Origin: Lentinus brumalis
Lineage: Eukaryota; Basidiomycota; Agaricomycetes; Polyporales; Polyporaceae
DNA length: 64,000 nucleotides
Assembly (NCBI GenBank): GCA_001792895.1
Contig: MARA01000030.1
Location: forward strand, 62,001-126,000
Reading direction: 5' to 3'
A model generated the notes under the pieces. The model searched no databases, was not told the origin of the DNA, and worked only from the letters and a program-made list of their open reading frames with translations. Positions 22,888 to 33,400 of the stretch are shown piece by piece. Position numbers and translations under genes: made by a program. Each line of letters begins with the position of its first letter. Positions within the stretch are counted from its first letter, which is position 1.

Positions 22888-24720
22888 ATGGCAGACGGGG
22901 ACGCTATCGCTGCAGAGGGCCTGGCGGAGGAAAGAGAAGAATTTGGATCGACGATATCGCAGTGTACTACGGACCTGCCGCCACAGTCTGCAGGACACCC
23001 GCTTCCGGAGACATCCAAGGGGGTAAGCATCCATTTCCTCGCCACTCAAGCTGTCGCCTGCGCCGAACTCATCTTTGCGAACCCAATTCAGAACCCCAGC
23101 TTGCCGTACGAACTAATCGACCCCATTTTTCGCATGACCCAGCCGCTTCCTCACGAATACAGCCCATCTGTCGCCCTAGGTCCGAGGAATCCGTGGATGG
23201 TCGGCCTGCGGACGAAGAAGGCACTCACGCTCGTCTGCAAGGCCTGGTCGGGACCAGCCACCGCGTTTCTCTACGAGGACGTCGTCATCCGACGCATGGG
23301 GCAGATCTGCGCGCTCGCCGACACACTCCTCCATAGTGATCATGGTCGCAACCTCGCACAGCTCGTGCAGAGTATCCGTCTCGAGGACTGCATCGTACTC
23401 CGCCATTGCGCGGATAGTGTCCGCCGGAGCTTATATCACGTTCTTGGCCGATGCTCTGCCCTCACGTCTTTCACCTATCACCCCACGTCGCCTTCTATGT
23501 GGCCATTCGACGTCGATCACGATCCGCGAGGACCGGAGAGTCCTGAGTTTAACATCGATCCTCTTTGGCTTCTCGGATTCGGCCGTCCCAACCTCGGTAA
23601 TTCTCTCGCCTACCTACTCCAGCAAGGTCTACGTACGTTGGAATTGGACCTGTCGGGCATCTGCAACGGAGAACAATTCATCGGCCCGCTCTACGCTATG
23701 TTGAGCAACGCATGCTGTGTCACAACCATCGTGCTCAACTCCTTCGAGCTGAGATGGCGCAGAGACGAGTGGCTCTTGAGCGCGCCTCCGCTCAAGTTCC
23801 CCGCTCTCGAGGCCCTGCATATCCGCCCGCAAGATGCCCTGTTCTGCGATTGGATGATCAATCGTTGGGAGATGCCGCAGCTGAAGAGCTTGACATACCG
23901 GTCGGAGATCGACCCAGTCGAGTTCCTGGAAGTCCACGGCTCGAAGCTGTCCTACGCGTACTTCGGGTGCGCGGCACACACCCTCCCTCAGCTCTCCCGA
24001 CTTCTTCCTGTGATAGAACACCTCACCCTCCCACTGCTGTTCGAACTGGAGGAGCTCATGGTCGACTCGGCGACGTTGCGCTACTTGGACATCATGCGCG
24101 AGAGCTATCCGACCTTCAGCGACTACAGGCGTGTCACTTTCGCCTCGGACGCCCACATTCCCGCTTTGAAGCGCGTCCGACTCCTCGGATACGGCGCATG
24201 GGATGTCGCAGCCCAATACCCGAGGCTTATCCACCCCGAGCTCCTCCCCGTGGATGTCGACGGACCCGAGACCCCCCAGGCCCGTCCGAAAGGCCAGGAC
24301 ACGGAGCCGCGCAACACGAACAAGGAACCTTGGGAAGATTGGGTGGCAGGAGGTGTCATTCACCGCGTACACGGCGAAGTACTCCGCCAAAAATGGTGGG
24401 GCGTCGCGCACGACCCCTGGTGGTGCCCTGGATACGTGTTCCCCCGATTTCAGTATCAACTCGGTATGGACGTGGATGTCGACGATGACGACAGCTCGTA
24501 TGTCTGCTCGGCATCGAGTTCCGAGTCGTCGGAAGTCAATGCAGAGATCCTCGGTGAAGACGTGGACGTCGACGAGGACAGCTGGTACTCGGAGGAGACC
24601 TCGAGCGATCGTTCCGAGGACACGGGTTCCATGGACGACAGGCAGCTTGACCAGGAGACCGTCCTCCGAATGTTCCGTGCTGGGCTTGCCGGAGACTTGA
24701 TGGTCGTTGATGAACCTTAG
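22888..24720 (+). CDS. F-box domain protein, 610 aa, single exon
   Basis: Intronless frame from ATG at 22888. Residues ~70-140 fit an F-box: NPSLPYELIDPIFRMT, a spacer, then LRTKKALTLVCKAWSGPATAFLYEDVVI. The middle (about 150-420) has repeated Leu-rich stretches (LRTLELDLSG, FPALEALHI, LKSLTYRSEI, LPVIEHLTLPLLFELEELMV), as in the degenerate LRR-like substrate regions of fungal F-box proteins. The last 90 residues are acidic (VDVDDDD, EDVDVDED, clustered Ser/Glu). F-box proteins bind Skp1 and present substrates to SCF ubiquitin ligases. The substrate cannot be inferred. It lies just outside the duplicated arrestin units and has no copy in the window. The first ATG in this frame is used; later starts would remove part of the N-terminal extension only. 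Confidence 0.88.
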   Translation: MADGDAIAAEGLAEEREEFGSTISQCTTDLPPQSAGHPLPETSKGVSIHFLATQAVACAELIFANPIQNPSLPYELIDPIFRMTQPLPHEYSPSVALGPRNPWMVGLRTKKALTLVCKAWSGPATAFLYEDVVIRRMGQICALADTLLHSDHGRNLAQLVQSIRLEDCIVLRHCADSVRRSLYHVLGRCSALTSFTYHPTSPSMWPFDVDHDPRGPESPEFNIDPLWLLGFGRPNLGNSLAYLLQQGLRTLELDLSGICNGEQFIGPLYAMLSNACCVTTIVLNSFELRWRRDEWLLSAPPLKFPALEALHIRPQDALFCDWMINRWEMPQLKSLTYRSEIDPVEFLEVHGSKLSYAYFGCAAHTLPQLSRLLPVIEHLTLPLLFELEELMVDSATLRYLDIMRESYPTFSDYRRVTFASDAHIPALKRVRLLGYGAWDVAAQYPRLIHPELLPVDVDGPETPQARPKGQDTEPRNTNKEPWEDWVAGGVIHRVHGEVLRQKWWGVAHDPWWCPGYVFPRFQYQLGMDVDVDDDDSSYVCSASSSESSEVNAEILGEDVDVDEDSWYSEETSSDRSEDTGSMDDRQLDQETVLRMFRAGLAGDLMVVDEP

Positions 24721-25412
24721 GCTGAAGGCTCGGTATCGCATGACTCCTGATCGTTAGTAATCCATTCATTCATACGATCTCAACTTCAAGCCGTCAACAG
24801 CAACATATCGGTACCGCTCCTCTCGCGCTTCATAACTTCCAGTCTCGCCTTCCCCCATCGCTGCCGGCGAAATATCATCGCTTGCTATACTCTGTCCCAA
24901 TCCAATATCTGCGTTATCTCTCGTGAACGTACCAGGCACACGATACCGTGACAAGTAAGGTATGTTTCGGCCCCGGAAAAACATCGACTCTTCCGTGACT
25001 ATCATCTCGTCATATGTGTCTACCTCCCACGGTTGTCCTTCTCGAGAGCATGCAGTGCAGAAGCGATGCAATCATCTCTAGACTCTGACACCTCGCGACA
25101 CTGCTCTGTGTTGTCAATTGAGGCCGGAAGCCAGTGTCCGAAGTGAACGATGTCTACCTGTGTTCATCGGTGCTTGGTGCACGTCTCGACCCCTCGTTGC
25201 TTCCTGCACATAAGGAATCACTGGCGGTGGATATCATCATTGCATCAAGCGTACTGGGCCCGACAGTCAGTTGACAGTCCACATGCCTTCTCACCGCTGT
25301 CAAGGTCGACGCTCATACTTTTCGCACAGCCTTCAAGTGTCTCCGCCTGTCCCCGCCCCTTCGCTCGTACTGACGACGATATCCGAGGAAGCAACTTCTC
25401 GTCCCAGTCCAC
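24721..25412. other. intergenic, with a small minus-strand open frame of unknown status
   Basis: On the minus strand, from about 25010 to 24766, a frame reads MIVTEESMFFRGRNIPYLSR... and ends YRYVAVDGLKLRSYE. It is rich in acidic residues and could be the last exon of a small gene, but I find no convincing upstream exon in the 400 bases before the divergent gene at 25413. No family recognised. The rest presumably includes the promoter of that gene. Confidence 0.25.
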
Positions 25413-26740
25413 ATGTCTGCTACTCTCATCATCGACGACAGCGACCCCGCGGTCCAGTACGTTCCTGCATGGGCTCTAGCAGGAGGCCCAGGATACGGCC
25501 AGGCCTACAACCTGACCCTCCACCGCGCAACTGAAGTGGGGCAGAGTGTAACTGTCGTCTTCCGAGGTACGCCATACCAGGGTTCAGTACCACGGCCTCC
25601 AGAAGCCGTGAGCCTTTACCGAGGCTCAATGGCTCATTTCATTCTAGGGACTGGCATACAGGTCGTCACCATGCGTCAGCCTTCTAGCTTGGCTGGGTAT
25701 CCCGTGACGTCCTACTACCTCAACGGAACGTACATCACCGACGTCGACACGCCCTTCGTGGCCGACGGCGGGCCCTCGCAAGCCAACGTCACCGTGTTTG
25801 CGAAGCGAGACCTGACATTCGGTACGCACACTCTCAATATCGTCAACGTGAATGGAACACATCCTTCGACCTTCTGGCTTGACTACTTCCTCGTCGACAT
25901 CTCGCCGACTGCTCCCGTGGGCACGACTTCGTCTGCGTCTTCGTCGACCTCTTCTTCCACTGGAACGTCCCCTGCGTCTTCAGCCACGCCGCTATCACGA
26001 CACATACCAGCGATTGTAGGCGGCGTCGCTGGCGTCCTGTTGGTCATCGTGGCCGCAGTACTCGCCTGTCTCTGGAGGAGACGCCATCGGAGGGCGCGCA
26101 GAGGTGACATACTCCCTCTCCTCCTACCGAGTACGTCCGTATCTGACAATCTTAATGCGCCGCAGAGAAAATGATGCGGGCCAACGTCCAGCCATACGTC
26201 CCGGTCGTCCGGATTGTCTCGCAATATCGAGCATCGCTGCACAGCCTCGACAAAGTCCCTCCCAGCCTTGCAGCAGGCACACAAAGCCCCTCTGTGTCCA
26301 CCTCCGACGTGCGCACGTCGGCCGCTGAGCCCGAGAGGGGCCCCCGTCAGAGAGGATGCAATTATCTGTTCTCGCAGACACCGCGCTCAAATCCAGAACG
26401 CGGCATCGACTTGGCATATACGCCCTCTGACGCAGACGTTCCTCCATCTCCCGCTCTCCTGCGACAAGCAGATTCGCCTGGGCAGACGTCTCAGACGACG
26501 GCAGCAGCAACGGTTCCTCAGTCCCCCGCATCTGGCCTTGTCCTCCCCGACGAGCTCGGGCGAGCACTATCAGATGCACCGCCAGAGGTCCGGTCGAGCG
26601 TAATGTCGTTCGTGCATACGCTGTTCTTGCAAGGGGGGCAACGGCCACTCGCTGGAGGCGGGGTCACGGGAGAGGTGGACTCTGGAGTGCGGATGTACGA
26701 TGAAGAGTACGTGCCGCCTCCCCAGTATACCACACGGTAG
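25413..26740 (+). CDS. single-pass membrane protein, ectodomain type I with PPQY tail (T1), 394 aa
   Basis: Exons 25413-25566, 25648-26103 and 26166-26740 sum to 1185 nt; both introns are phase 1 (GTACGC...TTCTAG, GTGACA...CGCAG). The N-terminus SATLIIDDSDPAVQYVPAW starts a type I ectodomain that ends at FWLDYFLVD, as in five paralogues. A Ser/Thr stalk (STSSSTGTSPASSAT) leads to the TM segment IPAIVGGVAGVLLVIVAAVL (about 170-193) and the stop-transfer run RRRHRRARR. Intron 2 follows that run immediately. The tail holds LGRALSDAPPEVRSSVM and ends EVDSGVRMYDEEYVPPPQYTTR, i.e. a PPQY motif seven residues from the end. No cleavable signal peptide is apparent, so an N-out topology without signal peptide is likely. 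Function unknown; a glycosylated surface protein is inferred. It is the only plus-strand member of the nine. Confidence 0.82.
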
Positions 26741-27474
26741 ACTTAGCGAATGCTTGTAAAGTGAGTCGGTCATTGAGTAAGTAGTACGTGGAATCTCGTT
26801 CCACGGGTGCAGTAAATAGTCGGACATACTTCATACGGAGGACTCCAAGTTTTCGGGATTGTGGATACTAGCCTAATGTATAACCCACATAACTCATGGT
26901 ACCTAGTTAGTATAATTGTGTTGAGTCGCTGCCCATTGCTCACGTTCTGAACATGTCGAATTTGAACCATTTTGGCGGCCAGCGGACCGTGCTACTTCCT
27001 AGTACGAGATAAGTAATGAATCGTTATGTGTACTTCGTACGTTCTTACCTTCTGCAACTTGCTATCGTATTCGGGTACCATGTGAAGGAGTAGTAGTGAG
27101 AGAGTTGACTTTGTCTTGGAGTCTCGTTGTCGCGCTCAAGACGGGCCGAGGATGATCTCGATGCGATCAGAGATCGGGGGTAATCTGAGATAATGAAACT
27201 ATGGGCGTCTCCAGTAGTATCCGCCACCGGGCCGCGGCAAGTCCTGCCAGTGAACCTCTTCCTCTTCCTCCTCCTGCTTCCTCCTCCTCCTCGGATTCTT
27301 TCATGACGCTTCTTGATTGTTAAGAACATCTTGGGACGCTTGGACTATCCTTGTTACGCGGGCTCGCCAGCAACCAAGCTTCAAGTCACACTCAACTCCA
27401 GCGGTCTCCACGATCTAGCCAAAGGCACTCAGGACGGTGAAAGCTACAACATAACAATCAACGCGGTAGGAAGG
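26741..27474. other. intergenic before the truncated HDAC copy
   Basis: AT-richer stretch (26.75-27.05 kb), then from about 27152 the sequence is shared with the region upstream of the complete HDAC gene (35956 on). That shared part includes a CTTCCTCCTCCTC-type pyrimidine run before the start codon, probably the HDAC promoter and leader. No other gene seen. Confidence 0.5.
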
Positions 27475-28885
27475 ATGTCGAAGAGAAGGGTGACCTACTA
27501 CTATGACTGTAAGTTTGCCCATTCATACTCTGTCTACCCTGCTCGAACATCATACCACCCCAGCCGATGTCGGCGCATACTCCTACGGCGTCACCCACGC
27601 CATGAAGCCGCAACGCATGCGCATCACCCACGAACTCGTCTCAGCATACGACATGCTGCCCAAGATGCACATCCTCGTACGTCCCCCTGCCACTCGCGCC
27701 CACTCGGACAAAGGACAAAGCACTGAGGCACGCGCGGTCAGCGTGCCAAACGCGCTTCCGCGGAGACCATGACGCGTTTCCACACAGATGAATACGTCGA
27801 CTTCCTCTCCAAGGTGACCCCGGAGAATGCGCGGAGGCTCACGTACCAAGGTACGCGGTTCCTCGTCGGGGATGACAATCCCCCGTTCGAAGGAGTGTTC
27901 GAGTTCTGCTCAATCTCAGCCGGAGGCTCAATAGGTGCGTCATATCTCTAACTTCCTCTGCTCCTCTGCAATCCGGACGTTGCCCCCTGCCCGAGCTTCG
28001 TGAGGGTGTTGCACGCACGACGTGTTAGACCGAGGGCTGGTGACGAAATACGCAAGCGCCCCTCAAGCAGGAGACCCTCCGAGTCGGCCTGTATCGGAGC
28101 CTCCGGATGTGCGAGGTCCGGATGAAGAGGAGCCCTGCAACACTGCTCATTCAGATTTCCCACTGACGCTCTTTGACACACCAGCTGCTGCGAACCGCCT
28201 GATGGACGGGCACGCCGACATCGCCATCAACTGGGCTGGGGGTCTCCACCACGCAAAGAAGCGCGAAGCGTCCGGGTTCTGCTACATCAACGACATCGTC
28301 CTCGGCATCCTCGAGATGCTCCGCTTTGTCCCGCGCGTGCTCTACATCGATATTGACTGCCACCACGGCGACGGCGTCGAGGAGGCGTTCTACACCACCG
28401 ACCGCGTCATGACGTACTCGCTACACAAGTTTGGCGAGTTCTTCCCCGGAACCGGGCAAATTGACGACCGCGGACGGGGGAAAGGTCGTGGATACGCGGT
28501 CAACATCCCGCTCAAGGACGGCGTCACGGACGAGTCGTACCGGAGTGTCTTCGAGCCGGTGCGTTCCTGGAAAGTGTCTATCCGTATGGCAGCTCACCGG
28601 TCCGCGCGCAGGTCCTCGACAAGATTCTTGAAGTGTACCAGCCGTCTGCAATCGTGCTCCAGTGCGGCGCGGACTCGCTCTCGGGCGACAAGCTCGGCGG
28701 GCTCAATCTCACCATGCACGGCCACGCGCGCTGCGTGCAGTACGTCCGCTCGAAGAACATCCCGCTCATGCTGGTCGGCGGCGGTGGGTACACCGTGAAG
28801 AACGTCGCGCGTGCGTGGACGTACGAGACCGCGTGCGCGCTCGGGATCGAGGACGACATCGACTGCGGTACCGGCTCGAGGTGCT
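27152..28885. repeat. HDAC duplication, left copy
   Basis: Matches 35956 to about 37590: upstream region, exons 1-5 and introns. Intron 3 is the exception, being 250 bp here and 55 bp in the right copy. The copies differ at silent sites in exons 3 and 4 and are almost identical in exon 5. The copy ends where the inverted block B begins. Confidence 0.85.
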
Positions 28886-29022
28886 CGGACGCGTGTCGAT
28901 CAGGTACGCTGGGGTGCCGGTGTGGATGCGGAGCGAGGGCGGGTCCGTGTCGCTGGAGTGCTCGCAGGCGGCCGTTCGCAGCACGCGAATACTTCCCTCC
29001 AGAGCACGAGCACGGACCTTAG
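27475..29022 (+). pseudogene. Hos2/HDAC3-type histone deacetylase, truncated chimeric copy
   Basis: Exons 27475-27508, 27564-27676, 27742-27934, 28185-28558 and 28612-29022 keep frame and encode the same protein as the complete gene at 36.3 kb through GIEDDID. All catalytic positions are present: His-His in GGLHHAKK, the zinc ligands of [10 protein letters not shown], the Asp of QCGADS and the Tyr of GGGGYT. Right after that, about 48 bases coding [12 protein letters not shown] are missing, a short HDAC-like remnant (TACCGGCTCGAGGTGCTCG) follows, and the frame runs into inverted block B sequence, adding some 50 unrelated residues before a stop at 29020-29022. The predicted product would be about 374 aa and lack the end of the deacetylase fold and the whole acidic C-terminal region. 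Probably non-functional, or a dominant interfering form if expressed. Confidence 0.75.
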
Positions 29023-29794
29023 GTGGTTTCTGGGATGTATTTCTGTGAACAGGTGCGTGTTTTGTCTGCTATTCTACGGCGTGCACAGTCTCGTGTGCAC
29101 ACGCTGGACTACATCTGTGGGCACTTGCCCCGGACTACGAGGTGCGTGGAACCGCTCGTCTCGTGGCTGTCTACTCGTGCTGCGGGCTGCAGGACTACAT
29201 CTACGACGGCCACGCCGGACACGGGGCACGGGGCCCGCAGGAGGAGAGACTCGCAGAGAGCGGACGAGGGAGGGCGGCGGGGCAGCGGGAGGACAACCGC
29301 GGTCGTCGGAGCACGCCCTCGTGAAGCGAGGAACGCCTTGCACGGCGCGCTTCCTTCGCTTCTCGTCCTTAGCCACACCCTAGCGCACGTAGCGTAGCAA
29401 CAATCATATTATTTCTCTTCTTCCCAGTTGTGTCAGTCGCGCGGCTCATTTACTGTAATTCCAGGACGCCGACGAGTGGCAAGACTGGACTACTAAAAAG
29501 GGAAACGAGCTCGTACTTCGCGCTAGCACAGCATGTCACTGCGCTCGACTCGACCACGATGACGACTGCACGCGGGAAGCTGGATAACAAGCCGACATTG
29601 CACGAAGATATACACGACCAAAATACGCTATCCTAATCAAATCCTGCGCCGCCTCGCTCAGCCGGGTCCCTCCGCTTCTCCTCCCAGCCCTCGAGACTCG
29701 AGTCCACGCCCATCCTTGTCGTATGTCAGCCGTTGACCCTTGTGTTGAGCCTACAGATGGCTTACCGTGTTCTCTGGCCAGTCAGAACAGCGTG

Positions 29795-30194
29795 AAGACC
29801 GTCGACGACGCGGGGTCCTCTCCGGGGGCGCTCAGAAAGATCGACTCGAGAATAAGGCGGGCGGAGACTGGCTGCGGGCCCGGAACCGTCATTGTACGGC
29901 GTGTACGCAACGTCATCGTCCCCGAGCTTCAGCCACGGCACCAGCAGCTTCGAAACTCGCCCGCAGACGAACCCGGTGCGCGTGAGGGCTTTGCAACTTC
30001 GCCCGGGAGCTGAACGGCTCGGTGTCCGCGGACACGGACCTCTACGACCAGTACAAGCACTGCCGATTCACGTCCAGCATATCGCCCATGCTGTCGGCGC
30101 TGTGCGAGTCGTCCGGGACGCTCGAGGCATAGGTCCGCGGTACGCCTTGACCGTGAACATGTCACTCACCTCCACAGTCGGTTTTCCTTTCCAT
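29795..30194 (-). pseudogene. possible decayed gene downstream of the block B promoter, copy 3
   Basis: ATG at 30194 with a short exon to a GTGAGT donor, as in copy 2. Downstream the readings are split over frames by indels and stops. One frame keeps LKLGDDDVAYTPYNDGSGP, closely matching copy 1 with silent changes. Function unknown. Confidence 0.3.
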
Positions 30195-30354
30195 CTCGTC
30201 TATTGCGCGGTTCGTTACAGGCAGACACACATGCTGTGCAGAATAGAGACGAGAGGAAACGACACAGTCGGTGGCTGGGCGAGGACGGAGAGGGCAAAGG
30301 CTGGGAGGGGACAGCGAAAGAGGAACAGAAGGGGGAGCTTGGAGACGCGCCGTC

Positions 30355-30360
30355 ATTATA
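30355..30360 (-). promoter_or_regulatory. TATA box, block B copy 3
   Basis: Minus-strand TATAAT in the same context as 10660 and 19006, about 160 bases before the short start exon. Confidence 0.45.
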
Positions 30361-30459
30361 TGACCGGCGGAGGGCGAGGAATCGCTTATCCGGGAGGAGT
30401 AATGCTCGTCCGGACGCTCCATACTCGACAGGTATGTCCGAGCCGCGTAGTATCACTCG

Positions 30460-33400
30460 TGTAACTCACGATTCGGGCAGACATTCGGGATGCGAACTGC
30501 CGCATGGAGCCACGTACCGGCACGGTCAAGAGTCACGGTCCATGTCTGGTGCGTCCGGACTAACGTTCTATGTCCGAGCCGCGTACTATTATTTGTGTGA
30601 CTAATGACTGGACAGACATCCGGGACGCGAACTGCCGCGTAGAGCCACATACGCCACGGTCAGGAACACACTGGTCCGTCTAACATTCATTCCCACTTAT
30701 TTTCTGGTGCATGCACGCTGACGTCTGCCACGCAGAGAGCGTTGCCATGGCTAGAGATGCCCCAGTCAGCCAGCTGGCACCGTCCTGCCTCGATCATGCA
30801 GAGAGCGACTGCGACTACTCGATGCTGAATGGCATTTGGGGTCGCCTTCTGCTCCCTCGCGCAGATGCCACTGGACTGAGACAAGCCGGGTCATCACGGT
30901 CCACCCACCGCCATTCATCGAGCCGGCGGCCATTCCGTACCCATCTGTCGCCGTATCTGGACTGTTCAAGGTACTGTCCCGTGCGGTCCGCGTTTATACC
31001 GGGCGAATTGCTGATATCCGGCGCGCCAGATAGATGTTCGTGACTTGATTTGGCAGCCGGCACGGGTTAGTCGAGCGTGATGCGGGGCGGCCTCTCAGCT
31101 TGCATTGGCCGCGAGGAGTCGAAGACATACGGCCGAAAGTCGACTGCAGTCTTCGAGACCGCCCGATCTGCCGTCAAGGTGAGGTGCGCGCATCCTCCTC
31201 GTGCTTCCCGGCGGGCTTTTTGAACGTCAACCTTGAGCTCGCACGATTGCATGGACTCGACGAGTCTCTACGACGCTGCATGGTTCGGCGGGCGGGAGGG
31301 GGTGTCGCACAACCAAGGCGAAGGCCATTCCGTCGTGTGAAGGTACGCGGACGGTATCTCCCGAATCCAGATGATGTACGTATGCCCGTATTCGAACGCT
31401 GCTGGCATGTATTCGACGTTCGCTTCAGCACAGCCGTCATGCATGCACGTTCTCAGGATTATTTTGGCGGAACTTGAAGAAGTCCTGGTGCCCGGTGGTC
31501 CGGTCGGCTAGCTGAGTCGCTTCATACGGGCAGAATACTGACCTCCCGCATTGTGGCAGCATTGACTCGGAGGCGGCCGACACTCAAAGCTGTCATTCTG
31601 TCAGCGGGCAGTTCTGGAAAGGTACGCCTCTCCGGTGGGCAGGGAGTCGAGACTGACCAGTTCCGCATAGGATTGCAGCATGGAATTGGGTGCAGACCAG
31701 TATGAAGACACCGTCACGACAATTGCGTTCGATGCTCTCACGGCGAGCCCCGTGGTCCGCGGTTCCATGACGTGTATACAGTTCATTCATCATGGTGTTG
31801 CTCGGCTTATGATATGGCACTCCCGCAGGTTCAGGCGCAAGTTGCGAATAGCGGGCTAGGCTCCGAACGAGTACGCATGCGTGACAGAGATCGCGGGAGG
31901 CTTCAAGATACGGGAGCACGGCCAGAAACCAGCACGAACAGCCGTGGGCGGAGTACAAGTCGCTAAACGGCGGATATCTCTGCATTATCGAGAGGCATGG
32001 TCAAATTTGGAGCACATGAGTTGCGCCGCTGACGAGTTATGCAGGGACCGCGGGTCTCTGACCATCACCCGCCCGGAGGCGAGTTTCGCGAGTTTCCGGT
32101 GTTCGCGAGGCTGTCAGGTACGGCTTCAGGAATGGTTCCCCACTCTTCGTCCTGCTCCTTACCAGTGAGTCCGCGTTCATTTTCCCAGACGTCATGCGAG
32201 GACAGCCTGTTCAGCTTTGGACCACTGACCCCGGGCCTTTACACAGAGATATACGACCGCGGCCATCAGAGCAGGTCAGGTTCGAAGTGCAAGGCATTAA
32301 CGGCGGTGATGTAACAGTATAGCAAGAACACGACCTTCACACGGGTCAATCCGAACAGCGGGACATACAGAAGAGAAGACTCCAAGCGGTCGGATGAACA
32401 GAAGTGTGCGTTTGGCGGCGTCCTTCCGGACCGTCGAGTCGACTCACCGCCGCCACCATGTCAGACAGCTTCGACCACCAGAGAAGGGATGCGGCTCACG
32501 GCGTTGGAAATGTGAGTATGATATTCAAAGCTCCCAGACGAGAACTGACCTCTCACCTGCTCGATATGTTGCAGAGCGCTGCGCACCATGGTGCCCATGC
32601 TCAGCAGTGAGGACCTCGTTGACGGTCGAGTCATCCGTGCGCCCTCGCCACACAGGCACGCTGTGAAGATCTGGTGCAGGCCGACTCGGATACCAGTCTC
32701 GCTGCATTAGGAGAACGGCGGTGACGCGTTAGCTCAGAGCTGATAGTAGCAGCGCGCTCGGAACTAACCGCATCTCCGTGTGGACGAGTCGGCCTCGAAC
32801 ACTGTAGTGTTGGGACGCAACGGGTAATGGGCCTGCGTATTACTCGGGAGTCGAGATGGTGAGTCGGCTGCATGGACTGCATGATGTCAATGACCATTCG
32901 AGAATCGAGACAGGAATTAGCCGCGATCTCTCGGGAGCCTGACGCTCGACTCGTATGCATGATGAGGCCGAGCTGTTCTTTGAATCCTTCCATCTCATAT
33001 TATGCTCACATCGATGCGCACCTGATACATGAGCACTGGCACTCGGCATCCCCGCAGCAGACTGTGTTGTCCGTGGCTCGCAGACCGCAGAGCAGGCGGC
33101 TCCTGCTCCGAGTCGTGGAGGAGATGGCGAGGTACATTCTGCAGGGAATGAAGCGCGGCCTTCATCGAGCACGCCACGGTCATAATCTCGAATCAGGTCA
33201 TACAATGAGCCGAGAACGCCGCCTGTACGTCGCTCTACTCTCGCGTCCATGATTATGTCTACTCATCTCGTTTCACAGACATGAGACTACTTACGATTGT
33301 AGTCGCCCCTCGCGGGCTTGCCTGTATACCTAGGTACACCGTAGCATTCCACAGAGGTACGTGTAGTTGCGACACATTGATCCCAGGGCAACGCAGGACA

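Noticed and set aside
23629..24741. 370-codon minus-strand frame
   Set aside because: Complete shadow of the F-box gene on the other strand.
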